Positions 11,505-23,114 of a DNA stretch of 42,051 bases are shown here, one piece after another (positions within the stretch are counted from its first letter, which is position 1; each line of letters opens with the position of its first letter). Origin of the DNA: Candidatus Sedimenticola endophacoides (lineage in GTDB: Bacteria; Pseudomonadota; Gammaproteobacteria; Chromatiales; Chromatiaceae); assembly GCA_003062205.1 (NCBI GenBank), contig PQCP01000110.1:1-42051 (forward strand), written 5' to 3'. Made by a program: the position numbers and the translations under genes. Below the pieces are notes generated by a model that saw nothing but the letters and a program-made list of their open reading frames with translations, searched no databases and was not told the DNA's origin.

Positions 11505-12206
11505 TCACCCGCGGTCCCCCGGGCGGGTCGGCTGCGCCGGCTCGCCCGCCCCCTTTGCCATCAGCAGATAATTGCTCAGCAACACCTCCTGGTAGCGGTT
11601 GGCGACGCGCCATTCGATGCCGGTCTTGAGCCGGGTCTGGTATTCCGGATCGATCTCGGTGGCCAGAGCGTTGGCCTGGTTGCGCAGGACCGCCTTGAGA
11701 TCAAGCACCTCCTGGCGACCGCACACATCCAGATTGAAACGCAGGTCGAGCTCATCGCCCATCCGCCCGAGCGGGTTGACGGTGTGCAGCAGCGCACCGG
11801 TGTTGCTGACATCGCGGATCACTCCCGGGTGCCACTTCTGCTCGCCCTGGGTGGCGTTGCGCACCAGGGTCAGGACCCGGGTGTCGACCCGCTCGGCGTT
11901 GCGCACCACGGCCGCCTCGATACGCTCCGGGTAGGAGAGGTGCAGATGGGGATAGGGGCGCGAGACGACCGCCAGCACCCGCCCCATGAAGCCCCTCGCC
12001 TCGGTGCCATGAAGGGTGCGCAGGGCCAGCAACTGCCCCTCCCGAATCCACAGCACCCGCCCCTCCACCTCGGGGGTGGTGATCAGCAGGCTCTTGCCGT
12101 GCAGATACCCGATCAGGGTCGTTGCGTAGCGCTCTTCATGCCCGGTCGCGAGCAGTTGCAGTTGCAGCTTCTCGCCCGGGCTCAGGTCCAACAGCGGTTC
12201 CGTCAT
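11505..12206 (-). CDS. PilZ-domain (YcgR-like) putative c-di-GMP receptor
   Basis: The 233-residue protein has two parts. The N-terminal half (about residues 1-105) resembles YcgR-type flagellar-brake domains (LSPGEKLQLQL near the start, RPYPHLHLSYPE at its end). The C-terminal half resembles PilZ: an RNATQ segment about where an RxxxR motif is expected, then VIRDVSNTGALL in place of D/NxSxxG. This arrangement binds c-di-GMP in YcgR relatives, but I cannot confirm binding. A degenerate cyclase gene lies elsewhere in the window. ATG 12206 gives the family start; the upstream frame is not conserved-looking. It converges on trxB. Confidence 0.72.
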   Translation of the reverse strand: MTEPLLDLSPGEKLQLQLLATGHEERYATTLIGYLHGKSLLITTPEVEGRVLWIREGQLLALRTLHGTEARGFMGRVLAVVSRPYPHLHLSYPERIEAAVVRNAERVDTRVLTLVRNATQGEQKWHPGVIRDVSNTGALLHTVNPLGRMGDELDLRFNLDVCGRQEVLDLKAVLRNQANALATEIDPEYQTRLKTGIEWRVANRYQEVLLSNYLLMAKGAGEPAQPTRPGDRG

Positions 12207-12656
12207 CCGTCCATCCCGTGCAGCCCCCGCCCGCGGCGTAGGGAGTCCATGATTCGCCCCCCTCGCCCCCCCGGCTCCACGGGTTGCCCGCGCCGACTCA
12301 GGCCGCTGACTCCGGTCGGGGCAGGCAGAGGCGGAGGCTACCTGAAATAATAGAATGTTTATCACAGCCCGGCACAGATAAATTGTTCGTAACCATTCAG
12401 CCGCATCCGGGCCCGGGAGCGATCGCGCCGGATCCGTTTGCCGGTTTCCCCCGCATTTGGGCAACCGGCAGCGGCCCCTGGTGGAATCGGCACGGGATGC
12501 CATGGCCGGAGGAGAAAAAAACACGGCCCATATCCGGCAATCGGGCTGAACGGGTACAATTGATCTTCCCGGGTTATCGAGGATCACGGATCGTCATCGA
12601 CCGATGGCCGGACTTGTCACGACTGCTTTCCAACGTTTGCTATTGCGCCACAGACC
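12207..12656. other. 450-bp divergent intergenic region
   Basis: This separates the minus-strand PilZ-like gene from plus-strand aat and must hold both promoters. An AT-rich patch near 12345-12385 is the likeliest promoter area. I see no gene, repeat or clear operator. Confidence 0.4.
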
Positions 12657-13364
12657 ATGCTTCGCGTTCTCGACCATACACCGCCGGAGACCCCGTTCCC
12701 CCCCCTGGAGGAGGCGCTGGATGAGCCCAACGGCCTGCTGGCCGTGGGCGGCGACCTCTCTCCCGCACGTCTGCTCAACGCCTATCGCCACGGTATTTTT
12801 CCCTGGTTCTCCCAGGGGCAGCCGATCCTCTGGTGGAGCCCGGCGCCACGCATGGTGCTCTATCCAAAGCACCTGAGGATAAGCAGGAGCCTGCGCAAGT
12901 TCCTCAACCGGGGAGAGGTGTCGGTCACTCTGGATCACGATTTCGGCGCGGTAATCCGCGCCTGCGCCGCACCCCGGGCGGGCGATCCCGGGACCTGGAT
13001 CACCCCGCCGATGCAGGCGGCCTACCAACACCTGCACACCCTGGGCCACGCCCACAGCGCCGAGGTCTGGCACCAGGGGGCGCTGGTGGGGGGGCTGTAT
13101 GGCGTCGCCATCGGCGGCATCTTCTTCGGCGAGTCGATGTTCAGCAGGAGGAGCAACGCCTCCAAGGCCGCCCTGGTGAGCCTGTGCCGCTTTCTCTCCG
13201 GACACGGCTTCGCGATGATCGACTGCCAGCTCCACACCCATCACCTGCAGTCGCTCGGTGCGGTGGAGATCCCGCGCGCGCGCTTCGCCGAAGCGCTGGA
13301 GCGGTACTGCCCCGCCGGGACCCTGCCCCCCGGCCGCTGGCGCGACGGGACGGACGCACCATGA
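12657..13364 (+). CDS. aat: Leucyl/phenylalanyl-tRNA-protein transferase
   Basis: This 235-residue enzyme attaches Leu or Phe from aminoacyl-tRNA to proteins with N-terminal Lys or Arg, making N-degrons for ClpS/ClpA. Recognisable motifs are [20 protein letters not shown], the FPWF-x-QPILWWSP core, [19 protein letters not shown] and [14 protein letters not shown]. Its stop overlaps the bpt start by 4 bp (ATGA), so the two transferases are translationally coupled. ATG 12657 matches the family start, though its ribosome site is weak. Confidence 0.97.
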   Translation: MLRVLDHTPPETPFPPLEEALDEPNGLLAVGGDLSPARLLNAYRHGIFPWFSQGQPILWWSPAPRMVLYPKHLRISRSLRKFLNRGEVSVTLDHDFGAVIRACAAPRAGDPGTWITPPMQAAYQHLHTLGHAHSAEVWHQGALVGGLYGVAIGGIFFGESMFSRRSNASKAALVSLCRFLSGHGFAMIDCQLHTHHLQSLGAVEIPRARFAEALERYCPAGTLPPGRWRDGTDAP

Positions 13365-14095
13365 CCGGGCAAACGCTGCCCCTCTACATCACCCCGGAGC
13401 ACCCCTGCAGCTACCTGCCGGGAAGACGCGCCAGGACACTCTTTCTGCCGGAGGGGTTTGCCCTCGACGCGGCTATCTATCAGTCGCTGATCGATCTGGG
13501 GTTTCGCCGCAGCGGCGACATGCTCTATCGCCCCGAGTGCGATACCTGCCACGACTGCCACTCCACGCGGCTTCCGGTGGAGCGTTTCCGGCCGCGTCGC
13601 AGCCAGCGCCGGGTAGCCGCGGCGGCGGGCGATCGGCTGCAAAGCCACATCCTGCCCCCGGAGTTCAATCCGGAACACTTCGCCCTCTATAAACGCTACC
13701 TGGAACAGCGTCACCCGGACGGAGAGATGGCCAAGGCCGACCGGGAACGCTACCTCCAGTTCTTCACCTCCGCCTGGTGCGAGACCCGCTTCGTGGAGCT
13801 GCGCCTCGACCAGCGGCTGCTGGCGGTGGCGGTGGTCGATCTACTGCCCCGGGGCCTGTCGGCGGTTTATACCTTCTTCGAACCCGACCTGGCCCACATG
13901 AGTCCGGGGGTACTGACGATCCTTTGGCAGATCGAACACTGCCAAGTCGAAGGCCTTCCATGGCTCTATCTCGGCTACTGGATACCCGGCTGCGAAAAGA
14001 TGGCCTACAAGAGCAACTACCGTCCGCTGCAACTGCTTGAGCATGGTGTGTGGGTGGAGCATGGGCGGCGCCCGCAACGGCACCGGGGAAGCTGA
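13361..14095 (+). CDS. bpt: Aspartate/glutamate leucyltransferase
   Basis: The 244-residue protein is a bacterial Bpt (Ate1-like) leucyl-tRNA-protein transferase that adds Leu to N-terminal Asp or Glu. The N-terminal cysteine cluster [14 protein letters not shown], the central [13 protein letters not shown], and the C-terminal [21 protein letters not shown] are hallmarks of the family. It begins inside the end of aat and is followed about 150 bp later by infA. With aat, clpS and clpA it completes a bacterial N-end rule route in one neighbourhood. Confidence 0.96.
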   Translation: MTGQTLPLYITPEHPCSYLPGRRARTLFLPEGFALDAAIYQSLIDLGFRRSGDMLYRPECDTCHDCHSTRLPVERFRPRRSQRRVAAAAGDRLQSHILPPEFNPEHFALYKRYLEQRHPDGEMAKADRERYLQFFTSAWCETRFVELRLDQRLLAVAVVDLLPRGLSAVYTFFEPDLAHMSPGVLTILWQIEHCQVEGLPWLYLGYWIPGCEKMAYKSNYRPLQLLEHGVWVEHGRRPQRHRGS

Positions 14096-14197
14096 GCGGG
14101 TGTTTTTTCGTCTGATCCGGCCGATTGAGTGGGCCGATCCTTGCCTTATGGCGCAAATTGAAGATAATGGCGGCCGTGATGGGAGGCGGGTTTGTGG

Positions 14198-14203
14198 TAT
14201 ACT
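14198..14203 (+). promoter_or_regulatory. Candidate extended -10 element for infA
   Basis: TATACT preceded by TGTGG lies about 47 bp upstream of the infA start codon. No good -35 hexamer stands 16-18 bp upstream, so the assignment rests on the -10 alone. Confidence 0.4.
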
Positions 14204-14249
14204 CCGCCGCTGTTCTCGCCGCGACAGCGGCAATCAATCAGGAAACCGA

Positions 14250-14468
14250 ATGGCTAAAGAAGATTTCATCGAGATGGACGGGACGGTCGTCGAGACCCTT
14301 CCCAACACCATGTTCAGGGTCGAGCTGGAGAATGGTCACGTGGTGACCGCCCATATCTCCGGCAAGATGCGCAAACACTACATCCGCATCCTCACCGGCG
14401 ACAAGGTCACGGTGCAGCTCACCCCTTACGACCTGAGCAAGGGCCGCATCACCTACCGCGCCCGCTGA
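14250..14468 (+). CDS. infA: Translation initiation factor IF-1
   Basis: The 72-residue OB-fold protein starts [19 protein letters not shown] and ends [11 protein letters not shown], the canonical bacterial IF-1 sequence and length. IF-1 binds the 30S A site and cooperates with IF-2 and IF-3 in initiation. CAGGAAA precedes ATG 14250. It lies between bpt and convergent clpA, the same neighbourhood as in E. coli (aat-infA-clpA). Confidence 0.98.
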   Translation: MAKEDFIEMDGTVVETLPNTMFRVELENGHVVTAHISGKMRKHYIRILTGDKVTVQLTPYDLSKGRITYRAR

Positions 14469-14489
14469 GCACGGGGCGGCTGGCGGGTC

Positions 14490-16745
<2,256 letters not shown>

Positions 16746-16836
16746 GTTTCGATTGCCGTCTTCTCTGGGTCGTGGGCTAAGGCACAGATGGTGCCAGGAG
16801 CGGGATAATTCAACGCGTTCGCCGCCGCCCGGGGGT

Positions 16837-17157
16837 TCACGCCTCCTCCATGGAGCAGAGTAGCGGGTGCTGGTTGCTGCGGGCGTAGTCATTGACCTGG
16901 ACCACCTTGGTCTCGGCGATCTCCCGGGTGAAGAGACCGCACACACCGACGCCCCGGGTATGCACATGCAGCATCACCTGGGTCGCCTTGGCGCGATCCA
17001 TTGCAAAAAACGACTCCAGCACCTCGACCACGAACTCCATCGGCGTGTAGTCGTCGTTGAGGAGGATCACCTTGTACATGGGTGGCCGCTTCAGTTTCGG
17101 GCGCGCCTCCTGGAGGCCTACCCCGGCGTCCGATTCGTCATCTCGTTGCTTGCTCAT
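16837..17157 (-). CDS. clpS: ATP-dependent Clp protease adaptor ClpS
   Basis: The 106-residue adaptor has a flexible N-terminal tail (residues 1-25) and a core beginning [25 protein letters not shown], whose NDD and Met residues form the N-degron pocket. [20 protein letters not shown] follows, and the end is [10 protein letters not shown]. It delivers proteins with N-terminal Leu, Phe, Trp or Tyr to ClpA. ATG 17157 gives the same length as E. coli ClpS, but the preceding bases are pyrimidine-rich with no ribosome site. A TTG at 17199 is an alternative start. clpA follows downstream. Confidence 0.95.
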   Translation of the reverse strand: MSKQRDDESDAGVGLQEARPKLKRPPMYKVILLNDDYTPMEFVVEVLESFFAMDRAKATQVMLHVHTRGVGVCGLFTREIAETKVVQVNDYARSNQHPLLCSMEEA

Positions 17158-17199
17158 AGGAGGGGATTTTAGCCCGCATCGCCCATCAGGCGAACTCAA

Positions 17200-17661
17200 T
17201 TATCAAGAAAAGTGGCCGTTCCTTGATCGGACTCGCCAACCGCCCGGGAATCAGCCCGGCGACACGTCGCGCCATCCGGTTTTCGACTCCGTCTGAGCGC
17301 GCATCCTTACGCCACGGAAGCGTCACGGCGTTGCGGGCCCGCGCAAGGGGGGACCTCATGCGGCGCAAAAAGTAAGCAATTCAGCGCATAATAATATAGC
17401 ATTTTTAGCATATACTTAAGATTAATAATTAATCGCAATCAAATGATAAATATAATAATTCACCTCCAAAAAAACCATTGACCCGATTCGCCGGCCTGAT
17501 ATACCCTCGCCTGAGAGGTCGGGAGGGTTTTCCGGGCGCTGTCGCGCCCATAGCCACCACCTCGCAGATCGGCCCCCGGTACAACACATCAAACAAAAAC
17601 AGCCTTACCCGCGCCGAGGGAGTCCGGAGAAGTCGAAGAAGTACTTGGAGGAGTATGTGTC
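17200..17661. other. 460-bp intergenic region upstream of the cold-shock gene
   Basis: It contains a strongly AT-rich block at about 17375-17470, unlike its GC-rich surroundings, and then a long leader before the cold-shock start. This probably holds the clpS and csp promoters and a csp 5' leader. A strong ribosome site (GGAGGAG) lies near 17647. I see no gene. Confidence 0.5.
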
Positions 17662-17874
17662 ATGGCCACTGGAACCGTGAAATGGTTTAACAACGCGAAA
17701 GGATATGGTTTTGTAACCCCGGATGACGGAGAACAGGATATCTTCATCCACTTCTCCGCGATCATGATGGATGGCTACAAGACCCTCAAGGAGGGACAGA
17801 AGGTTCAGTTCGAACTGCAGGAGGGTCCCAAGGGACTCCATGCAGCCAACCTCACCGAAGCGTCGGCGGGCTGA
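17662..17874 (+). CDS. cspD: Cold-shock domain protein (CspD-like)
   Basis: The 70-residue protein is a single cold-shock OB fold with RNP1 (KGYGFVTP) and RNP2 (DIFIHFSAI) single-stranded nucleic-acid binding motifs, starting [14 protein letters not shown]. Position next to clpS matches E. coli cspD, which inhibits replication in stationary phase; that orthology is inferred from location more than sequence. The unusually long leader and AT-rich upstream block could support temperature- or growth-phase control. Confidence 0.9.
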   Translation: MATGTVKWFNNAKGYGFVTPDDGEQDIFIHFSAIMMDGYKTLKEGQKVQFELQEGPKGLHAANLTEASAG

Positions 17875-17894
17875 ATCGGGCGATTGATCCAAGA

Positions 17895-17923
17895 CCGCCC
17901 CGGCGCACCAGGTGTCGGGGCGG
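17895..17923 (+). terminator. Terminator-like hairpin after the cold-shock gene
   Basis: CCGCCCCG and CGGGGCGG form an 8-bp GC stem 20 bp past the csp stop. There is no T-run, so this is a weak or factor-assisted terminator candidate. Confidence 0.4.
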
Positions 17924-18244
17924 ATGTGGAGACGGGCGGGGGCGCCCCCCATGCAACCGTGCTCGTGACGGTTACGGAAACGGGTTCGGCCACCGACCGG
18001 ATCGCTCCTGACAAGGAATGACGCCGGACAGCTGCTCCGGCGGCGTTGGAACGCGCACGCGATTAAGGTCCACGCCCTTCACCGGGCCAACCGACGCATC
18101 ACAACCATTCGCAGCGTTATCAAACGACTCCACAAGGCGCGGAGAGCGCATCCCTGCCACGCACCGCGCCATCCGGTGAGCGATAGCGCCTGCAAAACAC
18201 CCTTGCCCGTTCTGCGAAAGATCCGCGCCCAAGACCGGTGCGCT

Positions 18245-18278
18245 CCCGAAAGGCACAGCACCGGCTGTGCCTTTCGGG
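18245..18278. terminator. Perfect 15-bp hairpin between convergent csp and icd
   Basis: CCCGAAAGGCACAGC and GCTGTGCCTTTCGGG pair perfectly around the 4-nt loop ACCG. It lies 46 bp beyond the icd stop, between convergent genes. It lacks a clear T-tract on either side, so it may be a bidirectional terminator, an mRNA 3'-end stabiliser, or a REP-like palindrome. Confidence 0.55.
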
Positions 18279-18324
18279 TATGTGAATCACGGATTGCCCC
18301 TCCGGGCCGTGGCGGGCGGCGTGC

Positions 18325-20547
18325 TCAGAGGTCGTCGATGATCGCGTTCAGGGTGGGGCTCGGGCGCATGACACGCCCGCACAACACCCGATCCGGGTGG
18401 TAGTACCCTCCGATATCCACCGCCTGACCCTGAACCTGGCGCAACTCCTCCACGATCCGCGCCTCGTTGTCGGCCAGCCGGCGCGCCACCGGGGCGAAAC
18501 ATTCGCGCAGAGCGGCATCCTGCTCCTGCGCGGCCAGGGCCTCGGCCCAATAGAGGGCCAGATAGAAGTGGCTGCCCCGGGTGTCGAGTTCCCCCACCTT
18601 GCGCGACGGGGCCTTGTTGGCGTTGAGGAAACGGCCATTGGCCTGATCGAGGGTCGCGGCCAGCACCGCCGCCGCGTCATTGCCCCCCTTCTGGGCCAGA
18701 TCCTCCAGGGATACCGCCAGGGCGAGAAATTCACCCAGGGAGTCCCAACGCAGGTGGTTCTCCTCCAACAACTGCTGCACATGCTTGGGAGCCGATCCCC
18801 CGGCGCCGGTCTCGAACAGACCACCTCCCGCGAGCAGGGGAACGATGGAGAGCATCTTGGCGCTGGTGCCCAACTCCAGGATCGGGAACAGATCGGTGAG
18901 GTAGTCGCGCAGCACGTTGCCGGTGACCGAGATGGTATCCAGTCCGTCGCGTACCCGTTGCAGGGTGGCGCGCATCGCCTCGACCGGGGAGAGTACCCGG
19001 ATATCGAGTCCCTGGGTGTCATGTTCCCCCAGGTAGCGCTCCACCTTGGCGATCAGGTTGGCATCGTGGGCGCGCTCCCGGTCGAGCCAGAAGATGGCGG
19101 GATTCCCGGTCAGCCGGGCGCGCTTCACCGCCAGCCCGACCCAATCGCGGATCGGCAGATCCCTGGTCTGGCAGGCGCGCCAGATATCTCCCGCCTCCAC
19201 GGGGTGTTCGATCAGTAGCGCACCCTGCTCATCGGCCACCCGCACCACGCCGTCGTGCGGGATCTCGAAGGTCTTGTCGTGGGAGCCGTACTCCTGCGCC
19301 TTCTGCGCCATCAGGCCCACGTTGCTGACATTGCCCATGGTGGTGACATCGAAGGCGCCGTGCTCGCGGCAGAAGTCGAACACGGCTTGGTAGATGCCTG
19401 CGTAGCAGCGGTCGGGGATCAGCGCTTTGGTGTCGTGCAGCGCCCCGTCGGGACCCCACATGCGGCCCGAGGCGCGCAGGGCGGCCGGCATCGAGGCGTC
19501 GATGATCACATCGCTCGGCACATGCAGGTTGGTGATGCCCTTGTCTGAGTTGACCATGGCCAGGGGGGGGCGCCGTTCATGGACCGCCCGGATGTCGGCC
19601 TCGATGGAGGCACGCCGCTCCCCGGGGAGGGTGGCGATCCTGGTCAGCAGATCGCCGACGCCGTTGTTGGGATCGATCCCCAGCTCGGCGAACACATCGG
19701 CGTGCTTCTCGAACAGATCCCGGTAGTAGACCGAGACCGCATGACCGAACAGGATCGGGTCGGAGACCTTCATCATGGTCGCCTTGAGGTGCAGGGAGAG
19801 CAGCAGCCCGCTCTCCTTGGCATCGGCCATCTCCCGCTCATAGAAGGCGCGTAGGGCCCGGCGGCTCATGCGCGAAGCGTCCAGCACCTCTCCCTCCTGC
19901 AGGGGGATCGACTCTTTGAGCGGGGTGACGCCGCCGTCACCGGCAACCAACTCCACGCGCACGGTGCAGGCACGCCCGGCCACCAGCGACTGTTCACTTG
20001 AGTAAAAGTCACCCTCCTGCATGTGGGCGACATGGGATTGGGATGTGCCGCTCCACGCTCCCATCGAGTGGGGATGGCTACGGGCATAGGCCTTGACCGG
20101 AGCGGCCACCCGGCGGTCGGAGTTGCCTTCACGCAACACCGGATTGACCGCGCTGCCGAGAACCCGGGCGTAGCGCGCCCGCACGGCCTCACTGGCCTCG
20201 TCCCCCGCCTCATCCGGGTAGTCCGGCAGATCGTAACCCTGACCCTGAAGCTCGGCGATGGCCGCCTTCAACTGGGGAATCGAGGCACTGATGTTGGGGA
20301 GCTTGATGATGTTGGCCTCCTGCGTTCTGGCCAGCGCGCCCAGCTCGGCCAGGTCATCACTTTGCGCCCGCTCCGGGGAGAGCCGGTCGGAAAAGGCGGC
20401 GATGATCCGCCCCGCCAGCGAGATATCCCGGGTCTCCACCTCGATGCCGGCGGCATCGGTGAAGGCCTTGATGATCGGCAACAGCGAATAGGTGGCCAGG
20501 GCCGGTGCCTCGTCTGTCTCGGTGTAGATGATCTTTGCGGTTGCCAT
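18325..20547 (-). CDS. icd: Monomeric NADP-dependent isocitrate dehydrogenase (IDH-II)
   Basis: The 740-residue enzyme oxidatively decarboxylates isocitrate to 2-oxoglutarate in the TCA cycle. It is the roughly 80-kDa monomeric type, not the 416-residue dimeric E. coli enzyme. The N-terminus reads [18 protein letters not shown], and typical family segments include [43 protein letters not shown] and GNAI-type [13 protein letters not shown] 20547 is the family start. It occupies the place next to clpS-csp where E. coli carries its unrelated-length icd, an exchange of isoenzyme at a syntenic site. Confidence 0.97.
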   Translation of the reverse strand: MATAKIIYTETDEAPALATYSLLPIIKAFTDAAGIEVETRDISLAGRIIAAFSDRLSPERAQSDDLAELGALARTQEANIIKLPNISASIPQLKAAIAELQGQGYDLPDYPDEAGDEASEAVRARYARVLGSAVNPVLREGNSDRRVAAPVKAYARSHPHSMGAWSGTSQSHVAHMQEGDFYSSEQSLVAGRACTVRVELVAGDGGVTPLKESIPLQEGEVLDASRMSRRALRAFYEREMADAKESGLLLSLHLKATMMKVSDPILFGHAVSVYYRDLFEKHADVFAELGIDPNNGVGDLLTRIATLPGERRASIEADIRAVHERRPPLAMVNSDKGITNLHVPSDVIIDASMPAALRASGRMWGPDGALHDTKALIPDRCYAGIYQAVFDFCREHGAFDVTTMGNVSNVGLMAQKAQEYGSHDKTFEIPHDGVVRVADEQGALLIEHPVEAGDIWRACQTRDLPIRDWVGLAVKRARLTGNPAIFWLDRERAHDANLIAKVERYLGEHDTQGLDIRVLSPVEAMRATLQRVRDGLDTISVTGNVLRDYLTDLFPILELGTSAKMLSIVPLLAGGGLFETGAGGSAPKHVQQLLEENHLRWDSLGEFLALAVSLEDLAQKGGNDAAAVLAATLDQANGRFLNANKAPSRKVGELDTRGSHFYLALYWAEALAAQEQDAALRECFAPVARRLADNEARIVEELRQVQGQAVDIGGYYHPDRVLCGRVMRPSPTLNAIIDDL

Positions 20548-20692
20548 TCTGTTGTGCCTCTCCAATTGGTCTCAGCGGTCGCTGAAAGGGGATTTTAGCA
20601 AGTGCAGCATAAAAAAGGGAACCCAGGTCCGGGGCCGCGCCGAGAAATCACGGATCCGCGGAGTTCCGCTGCTCCGATGCGCTTCGCCCCCC

Positions 20693-21358
20693 TCAGGAGA
20701 CCATCCGCCGCTTGCAGCCGCGGCCTAGCGGGCACCCCGGACAAAGCGCCTTCACTTTGCAGAAATGCTTTGAATGATGAACGATAAGCGCATGATATTC
20801 ATTGAATAACGCAACATCCTCCGGGAGCGCTTCCTGTATCCCGAGACGCAGGCTCTCATAGGGCTCATCCCCCGCGATCAACCCATAGCGGGAGAGTATG
20901 CGGCGGGTATAGGCGTCGATCACGAACACCGGGCGCTCGAAGGCGTAGAGCAGGATATCATCGGCGGTCTCCGGCCCCACACCATTGACCCCCAGCAGGC
21001 GCTGGCGCAAAAGCGCGGTGTCCAGCCCCGCCAGCCCGTCGATATCCCCGTGGCGCCGCAGGAAACGGCACAGGTTGCCCAGGCGCGCCGCCTTGACGTT
21101 GAAGTAACCCGCCGGTCGGATCAGGGCCGCCAGTTCGTCCGGTGCCTCTCCGAGCAATCCATCGAGCGAGAGCAGCCCGGCCTGCTTCAGGTTGCCGATC
21201 GCCTTCTCCACGTTACTCCAGGCGGTGTTCTGGGTCAGCACCGCGCCCACCAGCACCTCGAAGCGGCTCTCGGCGGGCCACCAGTGCCGGGGACCGTGGG
21301 CGGCGAGCAGACGCCGGTAGATACTCAACAAAGACTTTGACGGGATGCGGGGGGGCAT
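20693..21358 (-). CDS. Endonuclease III-like HhH-GPD DNA glycosylase with 4Fe-4S cluster
   Basis: The 221-residue protein has the family start VLVGAVLTQNTAWSNVEKAI, a helix-hairpin-helix LLGVNGVGPETADDILLYA, the catalytic Asp in VFVIDAYTRR and a C-terminal 4Fe-4S motif C-X6-C-X2-C-X5-C (near 200-215). The lysine that gives E. coli Nth its lyase activity (in GVGRKTA) is Glu here (GVGPETA), so it may be a monofunctional glycosylase of the endonuclease-III-domain group, not classical Nth. ATG 21358 is chosen; the longer frame runs into the divergent promoter region. Confidence 0.85.
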   Translation of the reverse strand: MPPRIPSKSLLSIYRRLLAAHGPRHWWPAESRFEVLVGAVLTQNTAWSNVEKAIGNLKQAGLLSLDGLLGEAPDELAALIRPAGYFNVKAARLGNLCRFLRRHGDIDGLAGLDTALLRQRLLGVNGVGPETADDILLYAFERPVFVIDAYTRRILSRYGLIAGDEPYESLRLGIQEALPEDVALFNEYHALIVHHSKHFCKVKALCPGCPLGRGCKRRMVS

Positions 21359-21421
21359 AGGAGTATAATCCACGGTGGCGCGGGGACACCCCGGCCTCAT
21401 TCAAGGAAGCGAAAAATGCTC

Positions 21422-21606
21422 CAAGAGTGTCGCTACCTCGTGAAAGATTTTGGGACATCCCAGTCCCCAAAATCGACTCGCCAACGCGACAGCCGTTACT
21501 GCCCCGACCGTCCTGCGCTCATCACGACTCCGTCCCGCACATTGCAGCAAAGCTGCTCGTGCGCAACTCCGTCATGATGACCACAATGACTCTACGGCGT
21601 GTCGAA
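21422..21606 (+). mobile_element. Element E, partial copy (nt 1-183 plus AA)
   Basis: The sequence matches element nt 1-183, ending GTGTCG at 21604. Two extra bases AA follow, then a full copy starts at 21607. In the intact element the next bases would be GATGCG, and GATG also follows the element in napA and the GGDEF gene. That suggests a second element inserted into this one and the tail was then lost. Confidence 0.9.
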
Positions 21607-21906
21607 CAAGAGTGTCGCTACCTCGTGAAAGATTTTGGGACATCCCAGTCCCCAAAATCGACTCGCCAACGCGACAGCCGTTACTGCCCCGACCGTCCTG
21701 CGCTCATCACGACTCCGTCCCGCACATTGCAGCAAAGCTGCTCGTGCGCAACTCCGTCATGATGACCACAATGACTCTACGGCGTGTCGGATGCGCTATT
21801 TGTATGCCCTACGTCACTCCCTATCGGTCGTAACTGCGGCCATACAACCGCGCCTACGCCTATCGGGGACTAACCGCCTTCGCTTCGCTCTCCATGGCGG
21901 TTAGCG
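21607..21906 (+). mobile_element. 300-bp element E, copy 3 (complete, tandem to partial copy)
   Basis: A complete copy runs from CAAGAG to GTTAGCG with the same hairpins as copy 2. Its right edge joins AAAGATATC of the membrane-protein gene at a codon boundary. With the partial copy it forms a direct tandem, a substrate for recombination. Confidence 0.95.
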
Positions 21907-22259
21907 AAAGATATCGCATGGCTGGCAGGCGCGCTCTACGTGCTGCTGTATGTCACCTGGATCCACTATCTGGCGATCATGAACCTGTCGAGAAACCGGC
22001 GCAAGCTGACCCCGTTCGCCCGTTTCTGGGCCTACAACGCCCTGGTGATCGGCTACCCGCTGGATTGCCTGTTCAACCTGCTCCTCGGCACCCTGTTCTT
22101 CCTGGAGCTGCCCCGGGAGTGGTTGTTCACCGCCCGTTGTGACCGCCACCTGGACGATCCCGGATGGCGGGGCCGCAATGCCCGTTTCTTCTGCCACAAC
22201 CTGCTTGATCCGTTCGACCCGAAAGGCACCCATTGCCGCGATAGCGACTGAGGCTGGAG

Positions 22260-23114
22260 TCAGCGCCTCGCCTTGGGACCGCCCCGACCGTGCGGGCGGC
22301 GAGCCGGTGCGGTGCCGGATCGGCCGCGCGGGCGCGAACGCCCACGCCCTCTCTCCGCCGGGATTCCCACGGCGTCCAGCAGGCTGCGCACCTCGTCCGG
22401 TGTGAGGTCGCGGTGTCTGCCCACGCTGACACTGCTATCGAGGATGATGGGGCCGAAGCGCACCCGTTTGAGACGGTTGACCCGGAGTTCCACCGCCTCC
22501 CAAAGGCGCCGCACCTCGCGGTTGCGCCCCTCCATGATCACCACATGGAACCAGCGGTTGCTCCCCTCCCCCCCCGACTCGACAATCTCCTCGAAGCGGG
22601 CCGGGCCATCCTCCAGTTGTACGCCATTGACCAGTGCCTGGAGTTTCTCCTGCGTGACCTCGCCGTGAACCCGTACCGCGTACTCGCGCTCGATCTGCCG
22701 CGAGGGGTGCATCAGGCGGTTGGCAAGCTCGCCGTCGGTGGTGAAGATGATCAGACCGCTGGTGTTGAAATCGAGGCGTCCGACGGCGATCCAGCGCCCG
22801 CTGGCGAGTTTCGGCAGCCGGCTGAAGACCGTGGGCCGACCCTCCGGATCGGAACGGGTGACCAGCTCCCCCTCCGGTTTGTTGTAGAGGATAATCTGCC
22901 GCTGCTGGGGCTTGAGCCGCCAGGCTCCGACCTTGCGACCGGCGATGGCGATACGATCGCCGGGCGACACCCGGTCGCCCAGTTTGGCCCGGACCCCGTT
23001 CACCTCCACCTCGCCCGCCTCGATCAGGCGCTCGGCCTCGCGCCGCGAACAGACCCCGGCATTGGCCAGGACCTTTTGCAGGCGCTCTCCCATCGTTTCG
23101 GGGGGCTTATTCAT
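22260..23114 (-). CDS. rluB: 23S rRNA pseudouridine(2605) synthase
   Basis: The 284-residue RsuA-family enzyme has an N-terminal S4 RNA-binding domain (ERLQKVLANAGVCSRREAERLI, residues 9-55) and a catalytic domain with the Asp motif GRLDFNTSGLIIFT. EGRNREVRRLWEA follows, and a basic Arg/Gly-rich tail (last 35 residues) ends it. RluB isomerises U2605 of 23S rRNA; the RluB versus RluE/F assignment is by length, tail and neighbourhood. ATG 23114 overlaps the scpB end by 8 bp, so rluB is coupled to scpAB, a common arrangement. Confidence 0.93.
   Translation of the reverse strand: MNKPPETMGERLQKVLANAGVCSRREAERLIEAGEVEVNGVRAKLGDRVSPGDRIAIAGRKVGAWRLKPQQRQIILYNKPEGELVTRSDPEGRPTVFSRLPKLASGRWIAVGRLDFNTSGLIIFTTDGELANRLMHPSRQIEREYAVRVHGEVTQEKLQALVNGVQLEDGPARFEEIVESGGEGSNRWFHVVIMEGRNREVRRLWEAVELRVNRLKRVRFGPIILDSSVSVGRHRDLTPDEVRSLLDAVGIPAERGRGRSRPRGRSGTAPARRPHGRGGPKARR

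Larger units (their letters stand above)
21416..22251 (+). pseudogene. Small membrane protein gene split after codon 2 by element E
   Basis: AAGGAAG precedes ATG 21416. The first two codons (ATG CTC, to 21421) are followed by 485 bp of element DNA, then the frame resumes at AAA GAT (21907) and ends at 22251. Joined, it encodes about 116 residues. Two hydrophobic segments flank a basic SRNRRK loop, and a Cys-rich C-terminus includes CDRHLDDP and FCHNLLDPFDP. It vaguely resembles small phage or prophage-associated membrane proteins; I do not know its function. TATAAT at 21364-21369 may be its -10. As it stands, translation from ATG 21416 runs into the element. Confidence 0.75.
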
